From positions 18,110,501-18,174,500 of the forward strand of contig JAZHRO010000073.1 in NCBI GenBank assembly GCA_037157565.1: a stretch of 64,000 nt of DNA, in the 5' to 3' direction. The position numbers and the translations under genes are program-made. Each line of letters opens with the position of its first letter. Position 1 is the first letter of the stretch. Below, piece by piece: positions 46,023 through 58,017 of the stretch. Origin of the DNA: Thalassia testudinum (taxonomy: Eukaryota; Streptophyta; Magnoliopsida; Alismatales; Hydrocharitaceae). Under the pieces are notes generated by a model that worked only from the letters and a program-made list of their open reading frames with translations, made no database searches and was not told the origin of the DNA.

Positions 46023-46985
46023 CTACATGTCCCTAAATGGCTTGATGGAATCATCAGTATAAATGTTGTGCATGCAGAGTATAGAGTCTATACCCTTAAT
46101 GACAGCAATGCTCCAAGCAATAGCTTCCTTGTGCCAAGACAAGCATTCAATCAGGGCTCCCTCCTGTGCCTCAGATAGCATAGTTGAAATGATAATGGGG
46201 AGCATATCATTGTCAGGGAGGGGTTTCAACTCAAGGTCGGGGGCTTGTATGGTTGAGGGTTTCATAATAGATGTTCCCATCTCAAGTAGCAGATCTACCT
46301 TGGGTAGAGATGATGGGGGAAGAGACTCAGCAGAAACACCCAGCAACTCCTCAAGTTCAAGTATATCCCCTTCACATTCCTCCAAGAGATGGGAATGCTC
46401 ATTTAGCATGACATGCTGAAGGGGGTCATCACATAACATTGCAGGGGTTGCCTCTTCAATCAGGTCATCTATCACCTCAACTTGAGAACAATCCTCAAGT
46501 CCGGCTTGTTTGTAAGCATTAAACACATTAAGCTGGATTTTCCTATTCCCAAAGCCCATTTTCAATGCCCTAGTATTGAAATTAATTGAAGCATGTGAAG
46601 TTGCAAGGAAGGGGTGGCCCAAAATGATGGAGGGTTTGGTTGGCTTGTTGGTAGGGTCAGTGTCTAAAACTAAGAAGTCAACGGGAAAGAAGAAATCCTC
46701 CACTCTTATGAGGACATCTTCCAAAATTCCCCGCAGTGTCTTAAGTGATCGATCAGCAACTTGAAGGATTACAGGGCTAGGCTCCAGATTGCCTCCCCCA
46801 AGTTGTTCATACACGTAGCTTGGAAGGATGTTCACCCCCACACCTAGATCAAGTAGAGCCTCATCAATCTGTAAGTCACCAATAACCACTAAGATGTACG
46901 GGGCTCCTAGGTCCTTAAGTTTCGGGGGTGTGCCATGTTGAACAATTGAGCTAACAGAATTAGGCAAGACAACTTTTGATTGGAC
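46023..46985 (-). pseudogene. pol: Element C protease
   Basis: Minus-strand frame 46967-46023. ALLDLGVGVNILPSYVYEQL holds the active-site DLG; VILQVADRSLKTLRGILEDV and PVDFLVLDTD follow; IILGHPFLATSHASINF closes the domain. Then comes a linker with acidic and proline-rich parts and AIAWSIAVIKGID leading to RT. It is in the same frame as gag, separated from it by a TAG at 46988-46986 in place of CAG. The frame itself is open for 314 codons. Confidence 0.9.
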
Positions 46986-48790
46986 CTATTTCCTAGATTG
47001 CCACTTTTTCGTGCACATGTCCTTTAAGAAGCGGGCATAAGATGGAATCTGCTTGGTAGCTTCAAGCAAAGGCAGGTTAATCTGCACTTGCTTGAAAGTT
47101 TCCATGATCTCATATGTCTTATCTTTGGCTCCAGATGAGCCAGCAGAAGTCTGCCCAAAGGTGGATAAGCACTCTGGAAAGGGCACTCTCAATCTCTGGG
47201 TGGAAGGGCTGTCATGTTGAGTAAGGGGTGGAATGGGGGCAACTTCTTCCGGTGAGGTGATTTCAAGCGGAGAAGATTTGGGCAAGTCTTCTCCGGTGGG
47301 GGTGAAAGTCAGGGTGGATGGTTTTTTAGTGGGTGAGACTATAGGAGCATCGGGTTTGGAAATTTCTTTCCCACTCCTCAGAATAGTCATCGCCTGAGCA
47401 TGCTCCCTAAAGACAATCCCTTTTCCTTTAGGATTCTCCTCAGCAGCACTAGGGAGCTTCCCAATTTCCCTTTGTCTAACAACCTCAACAAGGTGTCCTA
47501 TTTGTGATTTCATCTCATGTATAGCCTTGTCATGAGATTGGATGATGACACTTTGACTTTCTTGCATAGTTTTCAACATTGCCTTCAATTCGTCCATCTC
47601 AAAGGTCTTAGGTTGGGCAAAGGTCTGAGGTTGGTTCATTTGATGGTTTTGAAAGGATTGTGGTTTATAATTCCCTGAATTTGAGACATTTCCTTGTATC
47701 CATGAAAAGTTTGGGTGGTTCCTCCATCCCTCATTATAAGTGTTGGAAAAAGGGTCATTACGAGGTCTAGGACGGAACCCTTGAGCGGCATTCAGATCCA
47801 CTTGTACAAGCTCAGGGAATTGGGAGGCCAAGTGGCAATCCACAGTGGCGTGTGTATTGCCTTGGCAAATTGAGCATTCGGAAGCTTGGGATGTGGAGGT
47901 GTTAGATATGAATTGGCTCGAGCTCGACATAAGCCTTTCCATGTTTTGATTCAATAATTGAATCTAATAGGCTAAATTCTGGGTGTCCCTTGTCTCATTC
48001 GCCTCCAACTTTCTTTGCATGAGAGTGGGTTTTCTATCCATATAGGCAGAATTCAAGTGAATAGAATTCTCACTCAAAGTATCAAAAAGGTTCCAAGCTT
48101 CATCCTTAGTCTTAGATAGAAAGATTCCTGCACAGGCACCATCCACAGTTTGCCTATGAGAATCAATAAGTCCGGTGTAGAACCTTTCAACCAGTTGCCA
48201 CTTAGGCACCTAGTGATGTGGGCAAAGTCTCAGCAAGTCATTAAAGTGCTCCCACGCATCATGGAAAGCTTCCCCATCCTTTTGAACAAAACTCATAGTT
48301 TCCCTCCTAAAGTGATATGTTTTGCTCATGAGGAAGTACTTTTTCAAAAACTCCTTCCTTAGGGCATCCCAAGTGTTAATATCATCAAGGGTGTGATACC
48401 AATACTTGGCTTTGTCCTTAAGGGAGAAGGGAAAAAGGGTCTGCATTTGAGCATCATCAGTAACGCCCTGTAGCTTCACCGTGGAATAGACCTCGGTGAA
48501 TTCCTCTATATGCCTGTAAGGGTCTTCCCTAGCAGTACCATAAAAGGAGGGCAGCAAGGATATGGTACTGCTTTTGATCTCATAAGGATTGTCCCCTCCA
48601 AGTCTACGTAGTGCAGGGCCAGCTTGATTGGTTGGAATGAAATATTCTTTAAGGCTCCTTTGACCAGCCCTTTCTACTCTTGAAGGTTTCTTCTTAAGAT
48701 TCTTTCAGGTTCAGGATCAAACACAAGTTGTCTCCTAAGAGAACGCCTACCAAGCATGCACTACAAACACAATTCAAAAGGACTTGTTTG
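46986..48790 (-). pseudogene. gag: Element C gag
   Basis: Minus strand. A start near 48760 (MLGRRSLRRQLVFDPEPE), a frameshift near 48700, then YFIPTNQAGPALRRLGGDNP, TREDPYRHIEEFTEVYSTVK, SLKDKAKYWYHTL, EFLKKYFLMSKTYHFRRETM and FNDLLRLCPHH, which form the capsid core. A TAG at 48212-48210 and another at 47957-47955 replace CAG codons. The CCHC zinc knuckle CSICQGNTHATVDC (CX2CX4HX4C) is near 47880-47840. TILRSGKEI marks the linker to protease. Except for the first frameshift, gag, protease and most of RT lie in one frame. Confidence 0.88.
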
Positions 48791-49890
48791 GTCTTTACAA
48801 ATTTAGGCTTTTGACTTTAGTTCAAATTGTAGGTGACAAAGCAAGTTGCCCAATCAATTACGCGCCTATTGTCAACCTTCGAAATGGCTAAAAAGACCTA
48901 ATTGGGGCTTAGGAGTTCTTCCCTAAACCTCAAATGGTAGATCAAATCCAAAGACGGAAGATCGAGGGATGCAAGTAGGCCTAAGCATTCCTTTAAAGCT
49001 GTGCTTTTGCAGTGCTTCTCAACTACCCCCAAAAATCCGTGACAGGATATCCCCCTCTTTGGATTTACAAAACCTTTGATCTCAAGTCTGAACACTTTAG
49101 AATCTAACGGTAGGAGGGCCCTTGTCCTAGTCGTTCCAAGACTTAGGAGTGTCTAAATGCGTGTTGTGGTGCAAGAGATATAAGTGTGCATATATAGCAA
49201 AAGATTTTGAATTTTGAATCGCACGCCAAGTTTGAAAATCAAATCCTTAATTTTTAAATGTCCCTCCTTTAAATAGTCCCTTTTCAAGAATATATGTGAC
49301 CACTTGTTAGATCGCTTCAAGAAAGATTATGTGGGCTAAAAGTTAATTCAAATGCATTTGCATGACAAGTAGAAATGAGAAGTTAAAAATGCATACCTGA
49401 TTCTAGCATTCTTCATGCAGTATGCAAGACAAGAATTAGATCTAGATGCTGCTCATTTAGTCCTAAATGATTTGACCTAAGGGCAGGCAGCTTATAGCAA
49501 GTAGCTCATGTTTTTTTTTTTTAGTTTTTTTTTTAGCTACTTATGCACAAGCAAATTAAGGGTAAACAATCCACAAAATAAATAAAAAACCTAAATCTAA
49601 AGAAAAAGGAATAGGCTCCCAAAAATTAGCCCCAATTACTACAAGGGAGAGAAAATAGAAATAAAACTTATGAAACGAAGAATCTCCTATGGAGGCAGGA
49701 TCCAGGTCTCCTTCGTCTTCCCCACGTGTAGGTGTCACTCAAGGTCGACGTCGTCTCCTAGATGTGCCTGTACCTCTCTCAAATTCCTCGCACAAATCCC
49801 TCGCACAGAAAATATAATAAATGGTCAGATCACTGTACAATGAGAAATAATCAGAAATAAAAATCAGGTGAAATTATTGCGTCTGTTGCC
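48791..49890 (-). other. Element C 5' leader
   Basis: Non-coding 1.1 kb between primer site and gag. Just after the primer site the minus strand reads GGCAACAGACGCAATAATTT, nearly identical to the equivalent place in element F (54923 on). The start of the leader may carry packaging signals in such elements, which is not visible from sequence. An A/T-run (49509-49536) is present. No convincing ORF. Confidence 0.7.
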
Positions 49891-49908
49891 TCCCTGGCAA
49901 CGGCGCCT
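49891..49908 (-). other. Element C primer binding site (tRNA-Asp type)
   Basis: Minus strand AGGCGCCGTTGCCAGGGA, two bases inside the 5' LTR. 16 of 18 positions match the complement of the tRNA-Asp 3' end. Confidence 0.88.
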
Positions 49909-49910
49909 TT

Positions 49911-51376
49911 TGATAAGTCGATTTTCGCTTTTGAATAATGTATTAAGATGATTTGTCGTTGTAGGATCAAAGTGGTGGAAAATTGCTTAACAAAAAAAAT
50001 TAAAATTAAACCACTCACAGGAGAGCGAGTCATGTCCACAGGGAGGCAAAACTCGCAATTAGGTCAAAATCAAGTTCGCTAAACTATTCGCCAGATCAAA
50101 CAATGCCTGTGTAGCTCTGAAAGCAAACCTTAAATTTATGGACAAGTCAAGGGGTGTGAATGTAATTTTTACGTCAGAAAATTATTCATGTGCAAAGGTA
50201 TGCCATGTACCATTCACTTGCATGCAGACGAAAATGTCATTCAAAATTAATTCAATGCACAGAGAGATGAATAATAAGGTTTAACAATTATCTAGAAGCA
50301 TGAGCATTAAGGCATAAATTCACCATAATAAAATAATCATAAATCAAAATCCATTTGCATGGCAATGGTGTGAAATGTAATTATTAATTGAGGTTGAAAC
50401 AGGGGATTAGCATTCGGGTGAGCTTGTGCATGGATGAAGGAGAAATGGACGGCGAGTTGGCGGCCAGAGGTAGCCCTCTCCGATCTGCACCTGATGGTGG
50501 TGGCGGCTCGATGGATGGTGGTCGGAGTTGGTCTGCCGGAGGAAAGAAGTGGCGGCGGTGGAGGATGCTGCTGCTGGCCGCGAGTGCTGCAGGCGCAAGG
50601 CGGGCAGCGTGTGGGCACTGTAGGCGCTGCAGGCGCGCGTGGGCACTGCAGGCGCACGTGGGGCAGATGGTGCATGGGCGTGCTGGCTGGTGAAGGCGTG
50701 TGGGTGACAAGTGCTTGCATGTGCGCTGGCTTAAGTGAGGGCGCTCGGTGGCTGGGGTGCTTGGCAGGGTGCGCTGGAGCGTGGGTGGACTGGAGATGAA
50801 GGTGCGGGCAGGGTGCGCTAGAGATGAAGTGTTGGCAAGAGATGTTGCAGAGACTCTTGGAGGTGTGGGCTGTCACCCCACATGCCCACGGTGGTGGAGT
50901 CGCATTGCCTCGGTGGAAGGCCGGTGGTATGGAATAGATGAGAGGCAAAGTTCTCAATGCACAGTGAGGAACAAAGGGGTGGAGGCCTCCCCCTCAACGG
51001 CAGCTCTTCCTTCTCTTTTGTAGCCACGGCTACAAAGATTTAAAATTCGAAACACCGTAGAATCAATGTGATGCACAGGAGGAGGAGGCAGAGCGGAGGA
51101 GTTACCTACAAAGGAGAAGAAGAATAAAATAATAAAATAATTAGGGTTATTTATACATAACTCCTTAACTTCTATGTTAATTAAAATAGTGCACCTAATT
51201 AATTAACTAATTAAATGTATGCAACCCTAAGTTAATTCTAAATGCATGAATTATGCACTTAAGCTAAAAATATGGATTAATTTATTTACATCCTAATGTA
51301 TGCTATCTAAATGTTAAAATTAACTTAATGTCTAGACATTTAGATACTTGAATAGCCCACAAATATGGGCTAATCA
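49911..51376 (-). repeat. Element C 5' LTR
   Basis: Homologous along its length to 40662-42100, with the same start hairpin (51372-51353) and followed on the right by GTAGG (51377-51381). TATA box on the minus strand (TATAAATAA) at 51155-51147. The GC-rich segment at about 50440-50800 contains repeated GCAGGCGC-type units and is longer than in the 3' LTR. Confidence 0.95.
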
Positions 51377-51381
51377 GTAGG

Positions 51382-52218
51382 TAGAGATGGCTAGGAAGGG
51401 AGGGGGTGTAGGTCCCTTTATAGTGGAGGAGAAGAGGCTAAAATAGGCATGGGACCATTAGCGACCTCTAGGCCATCGCTGGAAGTGGCGCAGTAGGCAG
51501 CTCATGCCCGCTGGCACGTGCACCTGGCCTTGCGCCCACGAACAATTAGCGACGGCTGTAAGTGTAACTAAATGTCTACCAGGCTGTCACTGAAGATCTA
51601 TCCGCTGCTCATGCTCCACTGGCGCTGCGCTGTGCGCTCTCTTTATTGCACGCGTGCATGCTCACACACTAGCGTTATGGTGTGCGCATGCGTAACTCCA
51701 TGCGCATGCGCGTGCGGTGGTGCGTGCGTGCACATGGGCGGCCTAGGTTGCACCACGTGACACAATCTGGGCCGTTCATCTTCTTTTCATTGTATGGGCT
51801 GCTACAGAGGTCGGATTGAGTCGATTTTTGCGCCATTGGGCTGCGATCGTCGATCCGAATCCATCTGCATGGTCAGATTTGTCATTTTAAGCTCTAACTT
51901 ATGTCACCTAGTCCCTTGGCCGTTGATCTTCCTCGGACTGCATATGGTGCTATGGGACTCCGATCGAGGTGATTTCAGAGGCGTTGGACTCCGATAGTCA
52001 TCTTGATTAGATCCGTATGGCCGAATCGCCAATTCGATGCTTTGAAATAAATATCCTTCTCTCCTGACCACAAAAGGATGCAATTAACCTAAATTATATA
52101 CAACTACTCTAAATGCAGAATGATGCATGCTATGTAATATTTATAGCATGAAAGGAAAATCAAAGCCTAGGAACATGCATGAATAGGCATTTTAACCCAA
52201 ATAGATGTGTTTACATCA
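51382..52218 (-). repeat. Element E 3' LTR, right part
   Basis: Continuation of 40001-40661 after element C. On the minus strand the LTR starts T-GATGT-AAAC-ACATC (52218-52204). TATA box (minus strand CTATAAAG) at 51423-51416. Homologous to solo LTR S (for example 52010-52150 with 14620-14770) and more distantly to the D LTR. Contains a CpG-rich alternating purine/pyrimidine stretch at about 51680-51735. LTR length without C is about 1.5 kb. Confidence 0.8.
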
Positions 52219-53112
52219 TACCCCCTTGGCTATCTTTTGCTAGTCCCTTGCAAGATTAAATTACATGCTATATATAAAAGTAGAATTAGGATTAGATCAC
52301 TTAGGCCTAAGTCGTTTATTAACAATAGAAAATTTCAACTAAGGTTCTAAACAACGAAAACTCAACAGTACCCAGGTGTTTGCCAGAATACAGACTGCCC
52401 AAGTCCTCACCTTATTTGAAAAAGGGAAGATACATTTTTTTTATTTTTCTTCATTTCTAATTTTTTTGTACTTTTGGAGTTTGAGAGTTCCGAGATAACT
52501 TTTTACGGCTACCTGACCCGCCCAAGACTCGGAAAGGACTCAAAGTGCTAAGCATCTTGTGAAAATAGTGAAAGACTCACTAGGCGGCTGTTGAAATAGA
52601 CTTCGGGTTTCTACAACCCTAGGTGACCTTGCCTAAAGGGTTATCTTTTCGATTGATAACTTTCTCCCTACTTTTATTTATGGGGTCAACACAAGGGCAA
52701 ACCCAGTGTATATCTCCCAGATTTATTCTACTTCCCCGCTTCTTCCCTAAGTGTTTTGGGAATTATTGTACATTTTGTGAGCTGGGCTCTGGACAACTAG
52801 CCAATGGGTTGTTACCCATGACAACTTGACAGTCATACTCGTGTGGTGAAGTATGGTTTTATTTATTTTTTATTTTCACCTTTTTCTATTTTTTTACATT
52901 TTTTTTTTAAGTAGGTGGCTTCCTTGATCTAAGATTTACCTAAAGGCATTACGACAAAAATGGTCATGTGGCTGGGCTCTGAACAACCGACCAATGAGCT
53001 ATTACCACCGACAACTTAGCAGCCATACCACCCTAGATAGTTCATTAGCTACCTAATTTCTGAAGAAACTGCCGAAAAGTGAGCCAGTGCAAAAAAAGAG
53101 TGTAGATGCTTA
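52219..53112 (-). other. Element E internal spacer, cut by element F
   Basis: Begins with the terminal polypurine tract (minus strand GCCAAGGGGGTA, 52230-52219) and the hairpin TTGCAAG-GGA-CTAGCAAA (52253-52236). It then holds non-coding DNA with a 60-base unit present twice (52781-52840 and 52971-53030). The coding part of E would lie right of element F, outside the window. The spacer is not obviously homologous to those of A/C or D/F. Confidence 0.75.
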
Positions 53113-54901
53113 TGATGAGTCCATTTTAATGGACTATTGTTACATCTAAGTACTTCAATTCTAACATAGTATGTTTGTTAATAATCACATGTGGTCATTA
53201 AATAAGTGCATACATTATTACTTGAGTTTTTATCTATTTTATCACATTTTATAACTTAGTATGTAATTATTTTATGTTTTGTTGCAGGAATGATATTGGA
53301 AAAGAACAAGGAGGGGGGGATAAATTTCCCCAAAAAACGGCCGGCTCAACACCTTCCTCATCCTCAGGCCGGGATCAACACCTCCGTTAACAAATGAAAA
53401 TAGTCTCCATTCAAAATTAGTAAAGGGATTTGAAAATCCCTTAACTTACGAGAGGAGAGGAGATAAAAAGGCTGGGCAAAGGGTTGCATCTTCATCTTCT
53501 TCCTCCCACTGGGGGGATATCCTTCTTCTCCACCTTCCCCACCGTGGAGAGAGCATGCACTGTGGAGAAGGTGTTCATGGTGAACGCCCTTGCATTGCCC
53601 ACAGCCAAGCCTTCTAGCCTGCACCACACACCATCGCCCTCCTGCCCTTACCGCAGGCGCTGCGCCTGCACTTCCGCGCACCCTTCCACCACCTGTTCAC
53701 TGCACGCGCACCATTGTAGCCGCACCAAGCCCCTCCGCTGCACCAGCACCTGCAGGAAGTAGCGTGCCTCACAGCCAAGCCCTTACATGCACTGCCTTCA
53801 CCGTGCCATCGCCTTCAAACTTGCAAGCACCTCATGCCATGCCAACGCCCGCAGGCTCCCCTTCAAGCCTGCAGGTGACCCCACGCCTGCAGGCACTGCA
53901 CCGCAGGCGCCACACCCACAGGCCACTCCAGTTGCACCCTACAAGCATGCCCGCAGGTGCTCACCGCCCTTGCATGCCCTCTACAAGTGCGCTCCACCAC
54001 TTGTACTTGCACCCTCTGCAGGCGCGCACCTGCGCCCACACCGCGCCATCGCCTCACGCCAAGCACCCGCAGGCAGCAGTGTGCCATCGCCCAAATGCAC
54101 AGCACCACAAGCCTGCAGGAAACCCATGCCCACAGGAGCTACACCCAGTGGCCAGCCCTAGCACGCCTTGCGCGCGCGCACCTAGCACGCAGCCGTGCAG
54201 GCTGCAGCAGCAGTGCCATCTTCGCCATGTGTGACTGTCTTCTTCCAATAGCCAACAGGCTGGTGGCCATTCTCCTCCGCCGGGCCACCTCCGGCTGCCG
54301 CGTCACCATCGTTGCGTAGCCCTTGTCGAGGCGCACCTCCCCATCGACTCTCGCCACCAACCGTGCACGGCCACCCACGCAAGGAAGAGAGAGGAGAAAT
54401 CCTCTGTTTTCTTCTGAATTAATATTTACATTCAATGCCATTACCAATTATATATTCATATTTTATTTAGGCCACATTGCATTGATACACTTATGGTTTC
54501 CTGAAATTACTTCGCTTGTGTTATGAGCATGATTTAACCTTGAATTTCAAATCAAAATTGCATGCAAGTTGAATTTATATAATATGCCATTACACATGCA
54601 TCATATGCATATTTTTGGAGCTTAATTCCTGACGTGAAAATTGCATAACTAACCCTAAACATTTAAAGATATTGCAAGCTCCATTTAAAATAGCATATTC
54701 CTCGCATTAAAGTCACGAAAGTGTCTGTGAATAGAATATTCCTCTTCTTGTGAATTTAGTGGTCTATTCCTCCCTGTGGATGCGACATCTTTACTATGGT
54801 TCAAATTGATATTTAGTTATGATTGAGAGATTTTCCACCACATTAAACACAACGGCACATCCTTCTATTGCTATCATAACTAAGCGAAAATCTCTCCATC
54901 A
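53113..54901 (+). repeat. Element F 5' LTR
   Basis: 1789 bases from TGATGAGTCC to CTCTCCATCA. The start contains AGTCCATT-TT-AATGGACT (53118-53135). TATA-like GATAAAAAG at 53462-53470. From about 53590 to 54400 the DNA is markedly GC-rich, with many CTGCAGG and GCAGGCGC units that give long Pro/Ala/His-rich ORFs in several frames; these are not genes. A CGCCTCCCTGTGG-like end region is absent, but TCCTCCCTGTGGATGCGAC occurs near 54770. Confidence 0.95.
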
Positions 54902-54904
54902 AAA

Positions 54905-54922
54905 TGGCACCATTGCCGGGGA
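54905..54922 (+). other. Element F primer binding site (tRNA-Asp type)
   Basis: TGGCACCATTGCCGGGGA, three bases inside the LTR, matches the complement of the tRNA-Asp 3' end at 16 of 18 positions. Followed by GGCAACAGACGCAATAAATT, as in element C. Confidence 0.9.
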
Positions 54923-56154
54923 GGCAACAGACGCAATAAATTCACTTCATTATTTTTTAATATTCTAAGTTGCGCAGTTATCTAATCATTTTTTTTATTG
55001 TGCAAGGAATCTGACACGGCAACGAGGCGCAACAGAGCAGCAACATCAATCACGAGCTAAGCCACACGAGGAAAAGACGTGGGAGACCTGGATCCCGATT
55101 TCACAAGGGATTCTCCATCATCACAAAATTTACTTCTATCTTTTCACCTTTGTAGTAATTGGGACTGAATTTTTAGGGGTCTGTCCCCACATTCTTTAGC
55201 TACTAGGGTTTACATTTTTTTTGCATGCGTGATTCTATTTTCTGCTTGCTTGCCTTTAAAACCAACAAAAGAAAATATCAAGCTGCCTGTTTAGAAGTTG
55301 CATACCCTTAGGTGCATGCATTTAGGGGTGATTGAGTAGCACATTAGATCTTATTATTACATTGCAAGAATATTAGCACGAGGATTGCTGGAGACAGGTA
55401 CACCTTTCTAACTTTTGCATCCAGCTCCTATTCACGCATTTGCATTCAAATTAAAATTCAAGACCACCAAGTTGTTTGAATTTACTAATTCAGTGGTCGC
55501 ATAACTACAAGTGGGACTGATAATCAGATTCAACCCTAAAATCAATTCACATTTGATCTGATTCTAAGGGACTTGTTTGCGATTTCAAAAGAAATTACAA
55601 AGATTTGCGATGTGTTGCACACTTCTGACACTGAGCACGCACATTAGGCACCGCACTAAGGCTCGATCCCTTAAGGCTATAGGCACCGATCTCTTTATCG
55701 ATGCAAACTTTGCTATTGTGCTTTGTGGTGGTGGTGATACTATCTTTTGACCAAGTGTTTTGATACTTCATGGAGGGGGACACCCCCTAAAGGAACAAAA
55801 GGGTAGTTAAGGGGCACCACATATGCATCGCCTCAAAGGAAGGGTTCGCCCTACTTGCATCCCTTTGTTCGTTCTTGGAGTAACTTCTCACTTGATCACC
55901 TGGGAGTATAATCCAAGCAAAGTATAGGTCCTAGGGCACTCGAAGGTTGAATTAAGGCAGGTAATTGTAGTGAAAAACTTGTTTGGCCATTTATATTAAC
56001 TAATTCAACCTCTGCAACAAAGAAGGTTAAGATTTGAAGTCCACACCCCTCTTATACCACTTACATGGGAACGGAGGGATAAGTCTTGACCTTTTGACTT
56101 ATCTTTGGAGTGGAGGTTTCACTTAATAAGAACCTGAGTTGTGTTTGATATTGT
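54923..56154 (+). other. Element F 5' leader
   Basis: Non-coding 1.2 kb between primer site and gag. The first 20 bases match the element C leader. No ORF of substance. A purine run GGAGGGGGACACCCCCTAAAGG near 55770 could fold (GGGG with CCCC). Nothing else recognised. Confidence 0.65.
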
Positions 56155-58017
56155 ATGTTTGGTAGACGCTCTCTTGAGGGTAGTCTGGTGTTTGATCCTG
56201 AGCCAAGAGAATTCTTAGGAGAGCTCACCTAGGAGAGAAAAGAGAAGGAATGGCTAATCAAGGAGAAAATCAACAAAGGACCCTGAGCCACTATTTTATT
56301 CCAACTAACCAACCCGCACAAGCACTAAGATGAGCAACAGGGGATAATCCATATAAGATCAAGAGCAGTACCATATCTTTATTGCCCTCTTTTTATGGTA
56401 CTACTAGGGAGGACCCCTACCAGCATTTGGAGGAATTCACCGAGGTCTGTTCCACGGTGAAGCTCCAGGGCTTTACTGATGAAGCCCTGATGAGGACTCT
56501 TTCCTTTCTCCCTAAAGGATAAGACCAAGCACTGGTATCATACCCTCAATGCAATGGTAAATGATTGGGCCACCCTTAAGGGAGAATTTTTGAAAAAGTA
56601 TTTTCCTATGAGTAAAACCAACCATTACAGAAGAGAGATTATGGGTTTTACTCAACAGGAAGGGGAGCAATTTCCTGAGACATGGGAGCGCTTTAATGAC
56701 CTTCTTAGGTTATGCCCCCACCATCAGGTGCCAAGATGGCAATTGCTCGAAAGGTTCTATAACAGATTATCTGAAAGGCATAGGCAAACCATCGATGCAG
56801 CCTGTGCAGGAACCTTCATGACCAAAACTGAGGATGAAGCCAGGGCATTGTTTGAAACATTAAGCGACAACTCCATACATCTATCCTTTGCCTATCAAGA
56901 AAGAAAACCATCAATCTTGCAAAGGAAGATAGAGACCCATGAAGCCGAGGCTTCTCAGGATTTGGCTTATCAGATTCAACTATTGAATAAAAACTTTGAT
57001 AGGCTTTTAGCAAACCCCGGCATGAACCCGCAAGCAGCCTCTATCTTTCAAGCTTCAAGAGAATGCTCCATTTGCCAAAGCACAATGCATACCACTACGG
57101 AGTGCCATCAGGAAAATCAATTCCCTGAGTTGATTTAGGCCGACTTGAATGTGGCCCAAGGTTTTCGCCCCCCTCACAATAACCTGTATTCCAATACCTA
57201 TAATCCGAGGTGGCGGAACCATCCAAACTTCTCTTGGAAGCAAGGTGATGCTTCTAACTCAGGGAATACAAGACCCTTACCTCCCCAACCCATATACCAA
57301 CCATCTTATGAAAACCCTCCTTAGAATAAGCCCATTGAGATGGATGAACTGAAGGCCATGATGAAAGCAATGCAAGAGCATCAGAATATGGTCATCCAAT
57401 CTCAGAATAAGATGATTACTGATATGCAATCCCAAATTGGTCATCTTACTGAGGCAGTTAGGCAACATGATCCAGGGAAGCTACCTAGCTCTTCTGAGGA
57501 GAACCCTAAGGGCAAGGGGGTTGTATTCAGGGAGCACACCCATGTAGTGACCGTGTTGAGGAGTGGAAAAAAGATTGACAAGCCTGATAACACTCCTACA
57601 GTTACGTCTCAGAATTCCCCTTCCATACCTGACCCGACTTCCATCTCCACTGAGGAAGAGCCACACTACTCTCCCTCACACAAAATCACCCACAATGAGG
57701 ATGTCTTCCTTCCACCAACCCTTTCTCGCCATGACGACCCCTCTACCCAGAAGCCGAGGGTGCCCTATCCAGAGCACTTATCTGCTCCTGAGGAATTTTC
57801 TGTTGGCTTGTTTGGAGCCAAGGATAGGACAGAAGAGATTATGGATACCTTTAGGCAAGTCCATATTAACTTGCCTCTGTTGGAAGCTATTAAACAGATC
57901 CCGTCCTATGCCAAGTTTCTGAAGGACCTGTGCACCCAGAAGCGCCAATCTAGGAAACAGGTCCAAACCAAGGTCATCCTGCCTGACCATGTTAGCTCGA
58001 TTCTCTAGCATGGAACA
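56155..58017 (+). pseudogene. gag: Element F gag
   Basis: Possible start at 56155 (MFGRRSLEGSLVFDPEP) as in element C. That frame stops soon; another frame from 56250 continues with TLSHYFIPTNQPAQAL. A TGA at 56331 and a frameshift near 56510 follow. The capsid core is intact from 56554: EFLKKYFPMSKTNHYRREIM, FNDLLRLCPHHQVPRWQLL, ACAGTFMTKTEDEARALFE. Zinc knuckle CSICQSTMHTTTEC (CX2CX4HX4C) near 57065-57106. After stops near 57136 and 57325, the frame 57340-58008 carries TVLRSGKKIDK and ends in VHINLPLLEAIKQIPSYA, then a TAG at 58006 in place of CAG. Confidence 0.9.

Larger units (their letters stand above)
40662..51376 (-). mobile_element. Element C: complete Athila/Tat-type Ty3/gypsy retrotransposon, defective
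   Basis: 10.7 kb on the minus strand with 1.44-kb (40662-42100) and 1.47-kb (49911-51376) LTRs and a perfect GTAGG duplication at 40657-40661 and 51377-51381. Minus-strand order: 5' LTR, tRNA-Asp primer site, 1.1-kb leader, gag with zinc knuckle, protease, RT, RNase H, integrase, 1.2-kb spacer, polypurine tract, 3' LTR. The LTRs differ at about 11 of the first 205 bases, nearly all transitions. Inserted in the LTR of element E. Not autonomous: at least five CAG-to-TAG or TGG-to-TAG stops and three or more frameshifts. Confidence 0.95.

Noticed and set aside
34315..52218. D and the E LTR as one element with paired LTRs
   Set aside because: The two LTRs are only distantly similar, and the right LTR is followed by its own polypurine tract (52219-52230), so it is the 3' LTR of another element.
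53590..54234. Long Pro/Ala/His-rich ORFs in the GC-rich part of the F LTR (also 41139-41724, 50337-51023 and 63479-63962)
   Set aside because: They lie inside LTRs, occur on both strands and in several frames at once, and owe their length to GC-rich repeats with few stop codons. No domain.
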